Source: Curtobacterium sp. MCBA15_009
Lineage (GTDB): Bacteria; Actinomycetota; Actinomycetes; Actinomycetales; Microbacteriaceae
Reading direction: 5' to 3'
Assembly: GCF_001864895.1 (NCBI RefSeq)
Contig: NZ_MJGO01000039.1
Coordinates: 252,206-316,205 of the forward strand
Length of the DNA: 64,000 bases
Positions 8,976 to 18,344 of this stretch are shown here, piece by piece. The translations under genes were made by a program, and so were the position numbers. Within the stretch, counting starts at the first letter, position 1. Each line of letters opens with the position of its first letter. A model generated the notes under the pieces. The model saw nothing but the letters and a program-made list of their open reading frames with translations, did no database searches and was not told where the DNA came from.

Positions 8976-9530
8976 CTAGTCGTCACCCGCGTCGTCGGGC
9001 GACGGCTTCTCGCCGCGCTGCAGGGACCGGACGACGTCCACCGCGGTGGCTGCGAGCGCCGCGTCGTCGGCCTCGCCCGGCACCCGGTAGTCGGCGGAGA
9101 CGCCGTCACCACCGGTGCCCGTCGCGGGCAGCGGGTCGCCGAGCGACACCACCACGACGCCGGCGTCGTGCGCGGTCCGGACGACACCGGTCAGCGCGGA
9201 GGCGTCGGCGGCACGGACCAGCAGCGCCTTCGCGCCGGAGCGGACGAGCCCGGCGACCGCCGAGCGCTGGGCCGCCGCAGCGCCGGATGCCGGTGCCACC
9301 CGGACGACGGGGCGGAAGCCGGCGTCCCGCAGGCCGGTGCGCAGCTCGGTGGCGAGCGCGGCGTCGTCGTGGACGACCACGACCCCGATGACGGCCTGCT
9401 GGTCGAAGCCGCCGTCCGAGCTCGTCAGGTCGGTGCTCTGCACGGGCGTGGGCGCGACGGAGGTCGTGCCCTGGCAGCCGGCGAGTGCCAGGACCGTCAC
9501 CAGGGCGCCGACGGCGACGACGGAGCGCAT
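8976..9530 (-). CDS. Lipoprotein, periplasmic-binding-protein-like
   Basis: A small exported lipoprotein of about 184 residues. The signal peptide ends in the lipobox LALAGC. The mature part resembles half of a type I periplasmic sugar-binding fold: VIGVVVVHDD, SGAKALLVRAADASAL and AHDAGVVVVSLGDPLP follow the usual beta-alpha order. It is much shorter than transport-binding proteins (about 300) and no permease is adjacent, so a sensory or orphan role is more likely. The ATG at 9530 gives a standard signal peptide; a GTG at 9539 is possible. It follows the MFS gene by 10 bases, so they may be co-transcribed. Confidence 0.75.
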   Translation of the reverse strand: MRSVVAVGALVTVLALAGCQGTTSVAPTPVQSTDLTSSDGGFDQQAVIGVVVVHDDAALATELRTGLRDAGFRPVVRVAPASGAAAAQRSAVAGLVRSGAKALLVRAADASALTGVVRTAHDAGVVVVSLGDPLPATGTGGDGVSADYRVPGEADDAALAATAVDVVRSLQRGEKPSPDDAGDD

Positions 9531-9540
9531 GCGGGCCACG

Positions 9541-10920
9541 CTACCCGCCCGTCCGCGGCGCCGGGACGGGTCCGAGTCGCCGGACCGCCGCGATCGCCAG
9601 TGCGGCGAACAGGATCATGGCGCCGAAGATGAGCGGGAAGGCGACCGTCCCCTCCGCGCCGCCCGTCGCGGTGAACAGCAGGCCGGTGGCGGCGAGGCCG
9701 ATGACGCTCCCCGAGGCGTCGGCGATCGTCAGCGCCGAGCTCGCGAAGCCGTCATCGCCCTCGCCGGAGAAGCGCAGCGTCAGCATCGAGGTCCGGGGGT
9801 AGATCGCCCCCATGCCGGCACCGCCGACGAACCAACCGGCCACGAGCACCCACCACGGCAGGTGCAGGGCGGCGACCGCGAACGCCGTCAGCAGGCTCAC
9901 GAGCACCAGGGCGAGCCCGACGCCGAAGGTGCGCTGCGCGGTCAGGCGCTCCTCGCCGGCCTTCCCGTGAGCCCAGCTCGCCCCCGCCCAGCTCAGCGCG
10001 GCGACGGTGAGCGCGAGCCCGGCGGTGGAGGGCTGCAGCCCGTGCTCGGCCTGCAGCAGGAAGGGCACGTAGGCCTCGCTGCCGAAGAACGACGCCGCCA
10101 TCAGGCCGCGCAGCAGCACGACCGACGGCAACCCGGCCGCCGCGCGGAAGGTGCCGGTGGGCAGCAGCGGCCGGAGCGCGAACCACGTGCCGACCAGGCC
10201 GACCGCGACGGCGGCGACCATCCCCCACGGGGTCAGGTCCGGGGCGACGTTGAGCAGCAGGATCGCGACCGCGGCGGCGACCGACCACCCGATCCGGGTC
10301 CGCTGCCACGGCGGTCGCAGGGCCTCGGCGGGCGGGTGCAGGCGGCCGAGGGTCGGCACGAGCAGGGTGAAGGCGGCGACGGCGATCACGAGCGCGCCGG
10401 CGAACACCCAGTGCCAGTCCCACACGTCGGTGACGATGCCGGCCAGCGCCGGTCCGACGAGCGCCGGCACCACCCAGGCGGCGGCGAACCCGGCGAACAC
10501 CGGGCCGTGCAGCTCGGCGGGGAAGATCCGGGCCACGAGCACGTAGAGCACGACGTCGATCGCGCCCGCGCCGAAGCCCTCGATGAGCCGGCCGACCAGG
10601 AAGACCGTCATCGTCGGGGCGGTCATCACCACTGCGGTGCCGGCCGCGAAGAGCAGCGCCGACACCCACGCGACGACGCGACCGCCCGCGCGGTCCGTCC
10701 AGTTGCCCGCCAGCACCATGCCCGGCACACCGGCGGCCAGCGGTGCGGCGAACGCGAGCGCGTACAGGGCCTCGCCGTCGAGGTCGCGGCTGATCACCGG
10801 CATGATCGTCGTCATCGCCAGGTTCTGGAAGGCGGCGACGCCGACGATCGCGACCATGCCGATCGTCGCGAGGGCGTGTCCCCCGCCGAACAGGCCCGTC
10901 CTCGTCGCCGTGGTGCTCAC
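9541..10920 (-). CDS. MFS transporter
   Basis: A 459-residue major facilitator with 12-14 hydrophobic helices. The loop between helices 2 and 3 reads GNWTDRAGGRVVAW, a version of the MFS A-motif. The N-terminal half (ATIGMVAIVGVAAFQNLAM) resembles multidrug exporters; the substrate is unknown. The GTG start at 10920 sits 6 bases after a TACGAT box without a ribosome-binding site. The small lipoprotein gene follows immediately. Confidence 0.9.
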   Translation of the reverse strand: MSTTATRTGLFGGGHALATIGMVAIVGVAAFQNLAMTTIMPVISRDLDGEALYALAFAAPLAAGVPGMVLAGNWTDRAGGRVVAWVSALLFAAGTAVVMTAPTMTVFLVGRLIEGFGAGAIDVVLYVLVARIFPAELHGPVFAGFAAAWVVPALVGPALAGIVTDVWDWHWVFAGALVIAVAAFTLLVPTLGRLHPPAEALRPPWQRTRIGWSVAAAVAILLLNVAPDLTPWGMVAAVAVGLVGTWFALRPLLPTGTFRAAAGLPSVVLLRGLMAASFFGSEAYVPFLLQAEHGLQPSTAGLALTVAALSWAGASWAHGKAGEERLTAQRTFGVGLALVLVSLLTAFAVAALHLPWWVLVAGWFVGGAGMGAIYPRTSMLTLRFSGEGDDGFASSALTIADASGSVIGLAATGLLFTATGGAEGTVAFPLIFGAMILFAALAIAAVRRLGPVPAPRTGG

Positions 10921-10926
10921 GGTTTC

Positions 10927-10932
10927 ATCGTA
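10927..10932 (-). promoter_or_regulatory. -10 box of leaderless MFS gene
   Basis: TACGAT on the minus strand, 6 bases from the GTG at 10920. Confidence 0.5.
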
Positions 10933-10971
10933 GGGGTGCCCGGCGACGCCGCCGGCCGGGACCGGTGACGG

Positions 10972-12117
10972 TCAGCGCGCGAGCGCCTGCTGCACGTCCG
11001 CGATGAGGTCACCGGCGTCCTCGATGCCGACGGACAGCCGCACGACGTTTTCCGGAACGGCGAGCTCGGTGCCCCGCACCGACGCGTGCGTCATCTCGCT
11101 CGGGTAGCCGATGAGCGACTCGACCCCGCCGAGCGACTCCGCCAGCGCGAACAGCTCGGTCGACTCCGCGAACCGCTTCGCCGCGGCCGGCCCGCCGGCG
11201 AGCGCCACGGACAGCATGCCGCCGAACCCGCGCATCTGCCGGGCGGCGACGTCGTGCCCCGGGTGGTCGGACAGGCCCGGGTAGTAGACGCGCTCGACAC
11301 CGGGCGCGGCCACGAGCGCCTCGGCCACGGCCTGCGCGTTCGCGGAGTGCCGCTCCATCCGGACGGCGAGCGTCTTGATGCCGCGCGTGGTCAGGAACGC
11401 GTCGAACGGCGACGAGATCGCGCCGGCACCGAACTGCAGGAACTGCACCTTCGCCGCGAGCTCCTCGTCGGCGAGCACGACGGCGCCGCCGACGACGTCG
11501 GAGTGGCCGCCGAGGTACTTCGTCGCCGAGTACACGACGACGTCCGCGCCGAGCGACAGCGGCTGCTGCAGGTACGGCGACGCGAAGGTGTTGTCCACGA
11601 CGACGACCGCGCCGGCCTCGTGCCCCAGGGTGGCGAGGGCTGCGATGTCGGCGATCTTCATGAGCGGGTTCGTCGGCGTCTCGACCCAGAGCACGGTCGC
11701 GTCCGGCGCGTCCTGCAGCGCGGCGCGCACCTGGTCGAGCTCGCTCATGTCGACGACGACGAGCTCGACGCCCCACGGCACGTGCAGGCGGCTGACCAGG
11801 CGGTGCGTGCCGCCGTAGACGTCGTTGCCCATCACCACACGTGCGCCGGGCGACAGGACCGACCGGAGCAGGGCGTCCTCGGCGGCGAGGCCGGAGGAGA
11901 ACGAGTACGCGGCGACGCCGCCGTCGAGGTCGGCGAGCAGGGCCTGCAGGCCGTCGCGCGTCGGGTTGCCGGAACGGGAGTACTCGTAGCCGTTCCGCAT
12001 GCCGCCGATGCCGTCCTGCACGTACGTCGAGGTCACGTGGATGGGCGGGATGACGGCGCCGGTGGCGCCGTCGGGCTCCTGGCCGGCGTGGATGGCTCGG
12101 GTGCTGAACTCGGTCAT
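10972..12117 (-). CDS. metB: Cystathionine gamma-synthase
   Basis: PLP enzyme (about 381 residues) of the Cys/Met metabolism family, joining cysteine to an activated homoserine to make cystathionine. It starts TEFSTRAIHAGQEPD and shows YEYSRSGNPTRDGL, the PLP-lysine segment VYSATKYLGGHSDVVGG and the C-terminal RLSVGIEDAGDLI. The ATG at 12115-12117 is used because the N-terminus then matches the family; the frame extends 18 codons further. It follows a cystathionine beta-synthase by 82 bases, so forward and reverse transsulfuration are encoded together. Cystathionine gamma-lyase activity is an alternative, since the two enzymes are hard to separate by sequence. Confidence 0.92.
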   Translation of the reverse strand: MTEFSTRAIHAGQEPDGATGAVIPPIHVTSTYVQDGIGGMRNGYEYSRSGNPTRDGLQALLADLDGGVAAYSFSSGLAAEDALLRSVLSPGARVVMGNDVYGGTHRLVSRLHVPWGVELVVVDMSELDQVRAALQDAPDATVLWVETPTNPLMKIADIAALATLGHEAGAVVVVDNTFASPYLQQPLSLGADVVVYSATKYLGGHSDVVGGAVVLADEELAAKVQFLQFGAGAISSPFDAFLTTRGIKTLAVRMERHSANAQAVAEALVAAPGVERVYYPGLSDHPGHDVAARQMRGFGGMLSVALAGGPAAAKRFAESTELFALAESLGGVESLIGYPSEMTHASVRGTELAVPENVVRLSVGIEDAGDLIADVQQALAR

Positions 12118-12199
12118 GGGTGTTCGTTCTCCAGGTCGGGTCGGACGGGAGGCGCGGGTCGCGCCCGTCACGGGCGGTGCGTCGCGGACGCCGCCGGGT

Positions 12200-13564
12200 C
12201 TACTCGGACAGGTAGGTGAGCAGGTCGTGTCGCGTCAGCACCGTGACGGGCTTGCCGTCCTCGACGACGAGGAGCGCGTCCACCGTCTCGAGCGCCCGGC
12301 GTGCGGCGGAGACGGACTCCCCCACGCCGATGAGCGGCAGCGGGTCGCCGACGAACCCGCTCAGGGCGTCGGTCATCCCCGCGGCACCGGTGAAGACCTG
12401 CTCGAGCAGGTCCTTCTCGGCGACGGCGCCGATGACCTCGCCGATGACGACGGGCGGCTCGGCGGTGAGCACGGGCATCTGCGAGACGCCGTACTTCGAC
12501 ATGATGTCGACGACGTCGCGCACGGTGTCGGCCGGGTGGGCGTGCACGAGGTCGGGCAGGCGTCCGTCCTTGCCGGCGATGAGCGACCCGACGGTGCGGG
12601 CGTCGTCGGTCTCGGCGAAACCGTAGGAGCGCATCCAGCGGTCGTTGAAGATCTTGCCGAGGTACCCGCGGCCGCCGTCGGGCAGGAGCACCACGACGAC
12701 GTCGTCCTCGGTGAGGTCGCGGGCCGCCCGGAGCGCGGCGACGACCGCCATGCCGCTCGAGCCGCCGACGAGCAGGCCCTCCTCGCGGGCGAGGCGTCGG
12801 GTCATCGCGAACGCGTCCGCGTCGGACACGGCGATGACCTCGTCGGCGATGTCCGGGTCGTAGGCGCCCGGCCAGAAGTCCTCGCCGACGCCCTCGACCA
12901 GGTACGGACGGCCGGTGCCGCCGGAGTACACGGAGCCCTCGGGGTCGGCGCCGATGATCCGGACGCGACCGCCGGAGGCCTCCTTGAGGTACTTGCCGGT
13001 GCCGGAGATGGTGCCCCCGGTGCCGACGCCCGCCACGAAGTGGGTGAGCTGCTCCTCGGTGTCGCGCCAGATCTCCGGGCCGGTGGTCTCGTAGTGGCTG
13101 CGCGGCCCGTTCGGGTTCGCGTACTGGTTCGGCTTGTAGGCGCCGGGGATCTCCTGCACCAGCCGGTCGGACACCGAGTAGTAGGACTCCGGGTGCTCCG
13201 GCGCGACCGCGGTCGGCGTGACGACGATCTCGGCGCCGTAGGCGGTGAGCACGTTGCGCTTGTCCTCGCCCACCTTGTCCGGCAGCACGAACACGCACCG
13301 GTACCCGCGCTGCTGCGCGACGAGCGCGAGCCCGACGCCGGTGTTGCCGGAGGTCGGCTCGACGATCGTGCCGCCGGGCCGCAGGTCGCCCGAGGCCTCG
13401 GCAGCGTCGATGATCCGCGTGGCGATGCGGTCCTTCGAGGACCCCCCGGGGTTCAGGTACTCGACCTTCACCAGGACGGTCGCCCGCACCCCCTCGGTGA
13501 CGCGGTTCAGCTTGACGAGCGGGGTGTTGCCGACGAGGTCGACGACGGAGTTCGCGTAACGCAC
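12200..13564 (-). CDS. Cystathionine beta-synthase with CBS domain pair
   Basis: A 454-residue fold-type II PLP enzyme that makes cystathionine from serine and homocysteine. The PLP lysine lies in GGSSKDRIATRII (about residues 40-52), followed by EPTSGNTGVGLA and VGTGGTISGTGKYLKE. Residues from about 335 to the end hold two CBS motifs (KYGVSQMPVL; ALLVVEDGKPVTVLTRHDLL), which separate it from plain cysteine synthases. The start is a GTG 7 bases after a TAGACT box. metB follows downstream. Confidence 0.93.
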   Translation of the reverse strand: MRYANSVVDLVGNTPLVKLNRVTEGVRATVLVKVEYLNPGGSSKDRIATRIIDAAEASGDLRPGGTIVEPTSGNTGVGLALVAQQRGYRCVFVLPDKVGEDKRNVLTAYGAEIVVTPTAVAPEHPESYYSVSDRLVQEIPGAYKPNQYANPNGPRSHYETTGPEIWRDTEEQLTHFVAGVGTGGTISGTGKYLKEASGGRVRIIGADPEGSVYSGGTGRPYLVEGVGEDFWPGAYDPDIADEVIAVSDADAFAMTRRLAREEGLLVGGSSGMAVVAALRAARDLTEDDVVVVLLPDGGRGYLGKIFNDRWMRSYGFAETDDARTVGSLIAGKDGRLPDLVHAHPADTVRDVVDIMSKYGVSQMPVLTAEPPVVIGEVIGAVAEKDLLEQVFTGAAGMTDALSGFVGDPLPLIGVGESVSAARRALETVDALLVVEDGKPVTVLTRHDLLTYLSE

Positions 13565-13571
13565 GCCCGCG

Positions 13572-13577
13572 AGTCTA
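13572..13577 (-). promoter_or_regulatory. -10 box of leaderless cystathionine beta-synthase gene
   Basis: TAGACT on the minus strand, 7 bases from the GTG at 13564. It probably also drives metB. Confidence 0.55.
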
Positions 13578-13657
13578 CGTCGCGCTGACCGCCTGCTGTC
13601 GGCTCGTGACGTGCGCGGACATCGCCGCGGAGCCCTCGGCCCGGCGACGCGACGCGG

Positions 13658-15547
13658 TCAGCTGCCGACCGACTCAGCGGGGGCGTTCTGCTGCCGGTGC
13701 AGCTCGGCGTACGTGCCGTCCAGCGCCAGGAGTTCGTCGTGCGTCCCCTGCTCGACGATCTGCCCGTGGTCGAGCACGAAGATGACGTCGGCGTCCCGCA
13801 CCGTCGACAACCGGTGGGCGATCGAGATCGTCGTGCGCCCGGCCGCTGCCGTGTCGAGCGCGGTCTGCACCACCCGCTCCGAGATCGAGTCGAGCGCACT
13901 GGTGGCCTCGTCGAGCACGAGCACCGGCGGGTCCTTCAGCAGCACGCGCGCGATCGCGATCCGCTGCTTCTCGCCGCCCGACAGCCGGTACCCGCGCTCC
14001 CCCACCACCGTGTCGTACCCGTCCGGGAACGACGCGATGGTCTCGTGGATGTTCGCCGCCCGCGCCGCCCGTTCGACCTCGTCGTCGGTGGCGTCCGGCT
14101 TCGCGTACCGCAGGTTGTCGGCGATCGTCGCGTGGAACAGGTAGGTCTCCTGGCTGACGATGCCGATGTGGCGCATCAGGTCCTCGTGCTCGAGGTCGCG
14201 GACGTCCTGCCCCGCGAAGCGGACCGAACCGGTCGTCGCCTCGTACAGGCGGGGCACCAGGTACGACACGGTCGTCTTGCCTGCCCCGGAGGGTCCGACG
14301 AACGCAGCGAACTGCCCGGGCCGGAGCGCGAAGGACACCCCGCGCAGGGTCGGCTTGTCGGCCTCGCCGTCGGGGTAGGTGAAGGTGACGTCCTCGAAGG
14401 CCACGTGCCCGACGGCCGCCTGGTCGATCGGCTTCGCCGTCGGCGAGTCGGTGATCGCCGGCTCGAGGTCGAAGTACTCGAAGATGCGGGCGAACAACGC
14501 ACCGGACGTCTGCAGGTCGAGCACGACCCGGAGCAGGCCGACGGTCGGGAACAGCAGCCGCGACTGCACGGTCGTGAAGGCGACGATCGTGCCGGCGGTG
14601 ATCGGGACGTCCCCGATGATCAGCCACGCGGCGACCAGGTAGATGATCGCCGGGATGATCGACAGGAAGATCTGCACGATCGCGAAGAACCACTGGCCGG
14701 ACATCTGCTGGCGGACCTGCAGGCTGATCTGGTTGCGGTTCTCGTCGCCGTAGCGCTTGGTCTCGCTGCGCTGCTGGTTGAAGCTCTTGGCGAGCAGGAT
14801 GCCGGAGACACTGAGGGCCTCCTGCGTGATCGCGGTCATGTCGGAGAGCGACTCCTGCGTCGCCGAGGCGATCCGCGCCCGGACCTGACCCACCCGGCGC
14901 TGGGCGATGACGAGCAGCGGCAGCAGGACCACCGCCACCAGCGTCATCTGCCAGCTGAGCAGCAGCATGGCGACGAGCGCGGCGATGACGGTGACGGTGT
15001 TGCCGAGCACCGACGAGATCGTGTTGTTGAGGACGCTCGCCACGCCGCCGACGTCGTTCTGCAACCGGGACTGGATCACGCCGGTCTTCGTGCGGGTGAA
15101 GAAGGCGAGCTCCATGCGCTGCAGGTGCCCGAACAGGCGCATCCGCATCGCGCCCATCACCTTGTTGCCGACCGTCGCGGTCAGGTACGTCTGCCAGACG
15201 CCGACCCCGGCGCTCGCGATCCAGAGGAAGACCATCGCGGAGACGAGCTCGACGAGCACCGGAACGTTCGGCCGGCCCGACGGCGGGAAGAGTCCGACGT
15301 CGAAGGCCTTCTGCGTGAGCAGGGGCGGCACGACCGAGATCGCGGCCCCCACGAGCACGAGCACGACCGTCAGGACGATCGCCCGGCGGTGCGGCACGAA
15401 GAGCCCAGCGATGCGGTGCAGCAGGTGCGGGATCTTCGGCGCCTCGGCGTTGGCGGCCTTCTGCGCGCGGAAGTCGCCGCTCGAGATGCGGCCGCCGCCG
15501 CGCGGTCCGCCGCCCCCGCCGCCGCGCATCCCGTGGCCCATGCTCAT
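13658..15547 (-). CDS. ABC exporter, fused membrane and ATPase domains
   Basis: A 629-residue half-transporter of the ABCB/MsbA-like type, expected to dimerise. A Gly/Arg-rich N-terminus precedes six membrane helices (about residues 50-330) and a nucleotide-binding domain with Walker A GPSGAGKTT, the signature LSGGEKQR and Walker B VLVLDEATSALD. The H-loop is IAHRLSTV. The ATG at 15547 is preferred over 15577 because TAGCGT lies 7 bases upstream of it. Substrate unknown; multidrug or lipid export is usual for the family. Confidence 0.92.
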   Translation of the reverse strand: MSMGHGMRGGGGGGPRGGGRISSGDFRAQKAANAEAPKIPHLLHRIAGLFVPHRRAIVLTVVLVLVGAAISVVPPLLTQKAFDVGLFPPSGRPNVPVLVELVSAMVFLWIASAGVGVWQTYLTATVGNKVMGAMRMRLFGHLQRMELAFFTRTKTGVIQSRLQNDVGGVASVLNNTISSVLGNTVTVIAALVAMLLLSWQMTLVAVVLLPLLVIAQRRVGQVRARIASATQESLSDMTAITQEALSVSGILLAKSFNQQRSETKRYGDENRNQISLQVRQQMSGQWFFAIVQIFLSIIPAIIYLVAAWLIIGDVPITAGTIVAFTTVQSRLLFPTVGLLRVVLDLQTSGALFARIFEYFDLEPAITDSPTAKPIDQAAVGHVAFEDVTFTYPDGEADKPTLRGVSFALRPGQFAAFVGPSGAGKTTVSYLVPRLYEATTGSVRFAGQDVRDLEHEDLMRHIGIVSQETYLFHATIADNLRYAKPDATDDEVERAARAANIHETIASFPDGYDTVVGERGYRLSGGEKQRIAIARVLLKDPPVLVLDEATSALDSISERVVQTALDTAAAGRTTISIAHRLSTVRDADVIFVLDHGQIVEQGTHDELLALDGTYAELHRQQNAPAESVGS

Positions 15548-15554
15548 GGGGCCA

Positions 15555-15560
15555 ACGCTA
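15555..15560 (-). promoter_or_regulatory. -10 box of leaderless ABC exporter gene
   Basis: TAGCGT, then TGGCCCC, then ATG. The same 16 bases occur at 23748-23763 before the acyl-CoA-dehydrogenase-like gene. It fixes the internal start at 15547. Confidence 0.55.
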
Positions 15561-15656
15561 TCCCCGTCCCGTGACATCGGTGTCGCCGGTGCATTTGACC
15601 CCTCTCAGGGGGCGTGCGAGCATGTGCCGTCCCCGTCCCCGCACCACCGAGGTCCC

Positions 15657-17081
15657 ATGTCGTCCGCGCCCTCCCGTCCCACGTCCCTGCGGGCGCAGCT
15701 CGCCCGCCGCAAGCCGATCGAGCAGCTCCAGGCCGAAGCCGCGGCGGGGGTCGACGGCACCCCGCTGCGCCGGTCCCTCGGCGTCTGGCACCTCACGATG
15801 ATCAGCGTCGGCGCGACGCTCGGCACCGGCATCCTCGTGGTGCTCGGCACCGCCGTGCCGCTCGCCGGCCCCGCGGTGTGGATCTCGTTCGTGGTCGCGG
15901 GCATCGCGGCGCTGCTGTCGGCGCTGTCGTACGCCGAGATGGCCGGCGCTGTGCCGACCTCGGGGTCGAGCTACTCGTACACCTACGCGACCATGGGCGA
16001 GGGCATCGCCTGGGTCTGCGGCTGGTGCCTCGTGCTCGAGTACGCCGTCTCGGTCGCGGCCGTGGCCGTCGGGGCGAGCGAGTACGTCGACGAGACCCTC
16101 CGCGTGTTCGGCGCGCACCTGCCCACCGCGCTGTCGGCGCCTCCCGGCGAGGGCGGTCTGGTCAACCTGCCCGCAGCCGTCCTGGTGCTGCTGGCGACCG
16201 TGGTGCTGCTCCCCGGCGCCCGCGAGAGCGCCTGGGTGAACACGGTCATGGTCGTCGTGAAGATCGCCCTGCTCGTGTTCTTCGTCGTCGTGGCCTTCAC
16301 CGCGTTCCAGGCCCGGAACTTCGAGCCGCTCGCCCCCATGGGCGCCGCCGGCGTGACGGCTGCCGCGTCCCGCCTGTTCTTCTCGTACATCGGCTTCGAC
16401 GCCGCCTCGACCGCCGGCGAGGAGGCGAAGAACCCCCGCCGCGACCTCCCCCGCGCCATCATCGGCTCGATCGTCCTCATCACGGCGCTCTACATCCTGG
16501 TCGCCGTGGCTGCGATCGGCGCCCGTTCGTGGACCGACTTCTCGTCGACCGAGGCCTCGCTCGTCCGCATCGTCGTCGACGTCACCGGCCAGCCGCTCGT
16601 CGCGCTCGTGTTCTCCGTCGGCGCCGTCGTCGCCATCGCCAGCGTCGTGCTGACCGTGCTCTACGGGCAGACCCGCATCCTGCTGACGATGTCCCGCGAC
16701 GGGCTGGTGCCGAAGGTGTTCGGCCGGGTGTCCCCGCGCACCGGTACCCCGATCGCGAACACCCTCATCATCGGCATCGCCGTGACGATCGTCGCCGCGC
16801 TCGTCCCCCTCGGCGAGCTCGCCGACGCCACGAGCATCGGGACCCTCGTCGCCTTCGCCCTGGTGAACGTCTCGGTGATCGTGCTCCGACGCTCCCGGCC
16901 GGACCTCGAGCGCTCGTACCGCGTGCCGCTCTTCCCCGTCGTCCCGGTCCTCGGCGCGCTCAGCTGCGTCCTCCTCGCGGTGTTCCTCGGCGCCACGACG
17001 TGGATCGCCTTCGGCATCTGGATGCTCGCCGGCGCCGCGCTCTACCTGGTCTACGGCCGCCGCCACAGCACCCTGCGCTGA
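15657..17081 (+). CDS. APC-family amino acid permease
   Basis: A 474-residue transporter with about 12 membrane helices. The first helix carries the APC substrate-binding motif (GATLGTGILVVLG) and SALSYAEMAGAVP follows in helix 2. Near helix 6 is FFSYIGFDAASTAGEEAKNP, typical of cationic-amino-acid transporters (YfnA/CAT-like). It probably imports or exchanges amino acids across the cytoplasmic membrane; specificity cannot be read. The ATG at 15657 has GAGG upstream. It diverges from the ABC exporter and is followed by a repeat-rich non-coding region. Confidence 0.9.
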   Translation: MSSAPSRPTSLRAQLARRKPIEQLQAEAAAGVDGTPLRRSLGVWHLTMISVGATLGTGILVVLGTAVPLAGPAVWISFVVAGIAALLSALSYAEMAGAVPTSGSSYSYTYATMGEGIAWVCGWCLVLEYAVSVAAVAVGASEYVDETLRVFGAHLPTALSAPPGEGGLVNLPAAVLVLLATVVLLPGARESAWVNTVMVVVKIALLVFFVVVAFTAFQARNFEPLAPMGAAGVTAAASRLFFSYIGFDAASTAGEEAKNPRRDLPRAIIGSIVLITALYILVAVAAIGARSWTDFSSTEASLVRIVVDVTGQPLVALVFSVGAVVAIASVVLTVLYGQTRILLTMSRDGLVPKVFGRVSPRTGTPIANTLIIGIAVTIVAALVPLGELADATSIGTLVAFALVNVSVIVLRRSRPDLERSYRVPLFPVVPVLGALSCVLLAVFLGATTWIAFGIWMLAGAALYLVYGRRHSTLR

Positions 17082-17426
17082 CGCGCGAGGCGGGGGCCCG
17101 CGGTCCGGTCCACGCCCGGTCCCGTCCGTTCCGGTCCGATCCGCGAAAGCGACAGTTCTCCGCGAACGTTCCGCGCCGCGCTGTCGCTTTCCGGTCCGCG
17201 CCGGTCCGATCGGTTCGGTTGGTCCGGTCGGTCCGGTTGGTCCGATCCGGTTCGCGCCGGTCCGGTCGGTCCAGTCGGTCCGGTTGGTCCGATCCGCGAA
17301 AGCGACAGTTCTCCGCGAACGTTCCGCGCCGCTCTGTCGCTCTGCCGGGAGGCCCGCCCCACCTTCCGCGAGACGTGTCGCCCTGGCAGCACAGCCACTC
17401 GGCGAGCTCGTCCGCCCCCCCCCGGC
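17082..17426. repeat. Non-coding repeat region: GGTCCG tract and two palindromic elements
   Basis: This 345-base gap holds no gene. Many near-copies of GGTCCG fill 17100-17290. Two nearly identical 53-base elements (17138-17190 and 17291-17343) lie 153 bases apart. Each has arms AAAGCGACAG / CTGTCGCTTT (10 bp in the first copy, 8 bp in the second) around a 25-base loop containing CGCGAACGTTCCGCG. A C-run lies near 17411. Confidence 0.85.
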
Positions 17427-18344
17427 TCACCGGCACGGCACCCCGTGCTCGCGGAACAGCGCCCGAAGCCGCTCCGGGTGGTGCACGTGCTCCCAGTACA
17501 CCCGCACGAAGCCGTTCACCTCGGGGCGGGCTCGGATCCGGTCCTCGCGGCGCTTCTCGTCCCAGGCGGTGTCCTCCGGGGTTCGCCCGTGCAGCATCGC
17601 CGGGTCCTCGTACTTCTGCCGACCGTCGAACTCGACGACGATGCCCTCGCGTGGCAGCCAGAAGTCGACACGGGCCACGCGGCCGTCCGCGAAGCGGAAC
17701 TCGTGCTGCGGTTCCATGTCCGGGCATCCGAACTCGGCCGCCCGGACCGCGAGGTACGACTCGCCCACGGACTCGTGACGGACGTCGCAGGTCGCGAGGG
17801 CCTGCTCGAGCCGGACCGATCCCCAGGGTCCCACGCTCGCTGCGAGGTCCTCGAGGACCTGGTGTTCGACGCCCCTCCGGAGCGCGTGGTCGAGCGCGAC
17901 GACGGCACCGGCGAGCGAGTCGCGCCGCGCCGTCTCGACCGCGGTGTGAGCGAGGTCGGCGACCCGCACGCCCTGGAAGGACCGGTCGGTCTGGATGACC
18001 CCTCCGCTGTGGACGGTCAACCCGACCCGGTGCAGGTCGTGGTCGAGCCCCGGCACGGTCACGTGCACCCGTTCCGGCCAGGGGCCGAGGCGAGGACAAC
18101 CGTGGACGGCCGCGGCGGAGTCGAGCACGAAGACGGCACCCGGCCGGAGCAACGGGACGACTGCACGCATCCGGACGAGGTACTGCGACCGCCGGTCGAG
18201 CACGTCCCAGGCGGACCGTTCGACGTACACGCCGTGTCGCACCCGGACCAGCTCGCCGGCGCGCTGCCGTCGCTGGAGGAAGCGTGCCGCAGCGCGGTCG
18301 AGCGGGTTCGTGCGGAGGAGGTCGATCGCGTTGGCAGGATGCAT
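17427..18344 (-). CDS. AbiEi-like / DUF559-domain protein
   Basis: A 305-residue cytoplasmic protein. The N-terminal third looks like the winged-helix start of AbiEi-type antitoxins (RQRAGELVRVRHGVYV, about residues 28-43). The C-terminal third is a DUF559/Vsr-like nuclease fold with ARVDFWLPREGIVVEFDGR (about 225-243) and DEKRREDRIR. AbiEi proteins act as antitoxins in abortive-infection systems, but no AbiEii nucleotidyltransferase is adjacent, so no toxin pair can be claimed. This architecture is common and uncharacterised in actinobacteria. The ATG at 18344 has AGGG upstream. Palindromic repeats flank the gene on both sides. Confidence 0.75.
   Translation of the reverse strand: MHPANAIDLLRTNPLDRAAARFLQRRQRAGELVRVRHGVYVERSAWDVLDRRSQYLVRMRAVVPLLRPGAVFVLDSAAAVHGCPRLGPWPERVHVTVPGLDHDLHRVGLTVHSGGVIQTDRSFQGVRVADLAHTAVETARRDSLAGAVVALDHALRRGVEHQVLEDLAASVGPWGSVRLEQALATCDVRHESVGESYLAVRAAEFGCPDMEPQHEFRFADGRVARVDFWLPREGIVVEFDGRQKYEDPAMLHGRTPEDTAWDEKRREDRIRARPEVNGFVRVYWEHVHHPERLRALFREHGVPCR

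Noticed and set aside
12118-12199. Possible SAM riboswitch before metB
   Set aside because: Only 82 bases and no recognisable aptamer pairing; a simple operon spacer explains it.
17405-17425. C-run as a phase-variation switch
   Set aside because: The run lies beyond the stop codon of the DUF559-like gene and outside its promoter.
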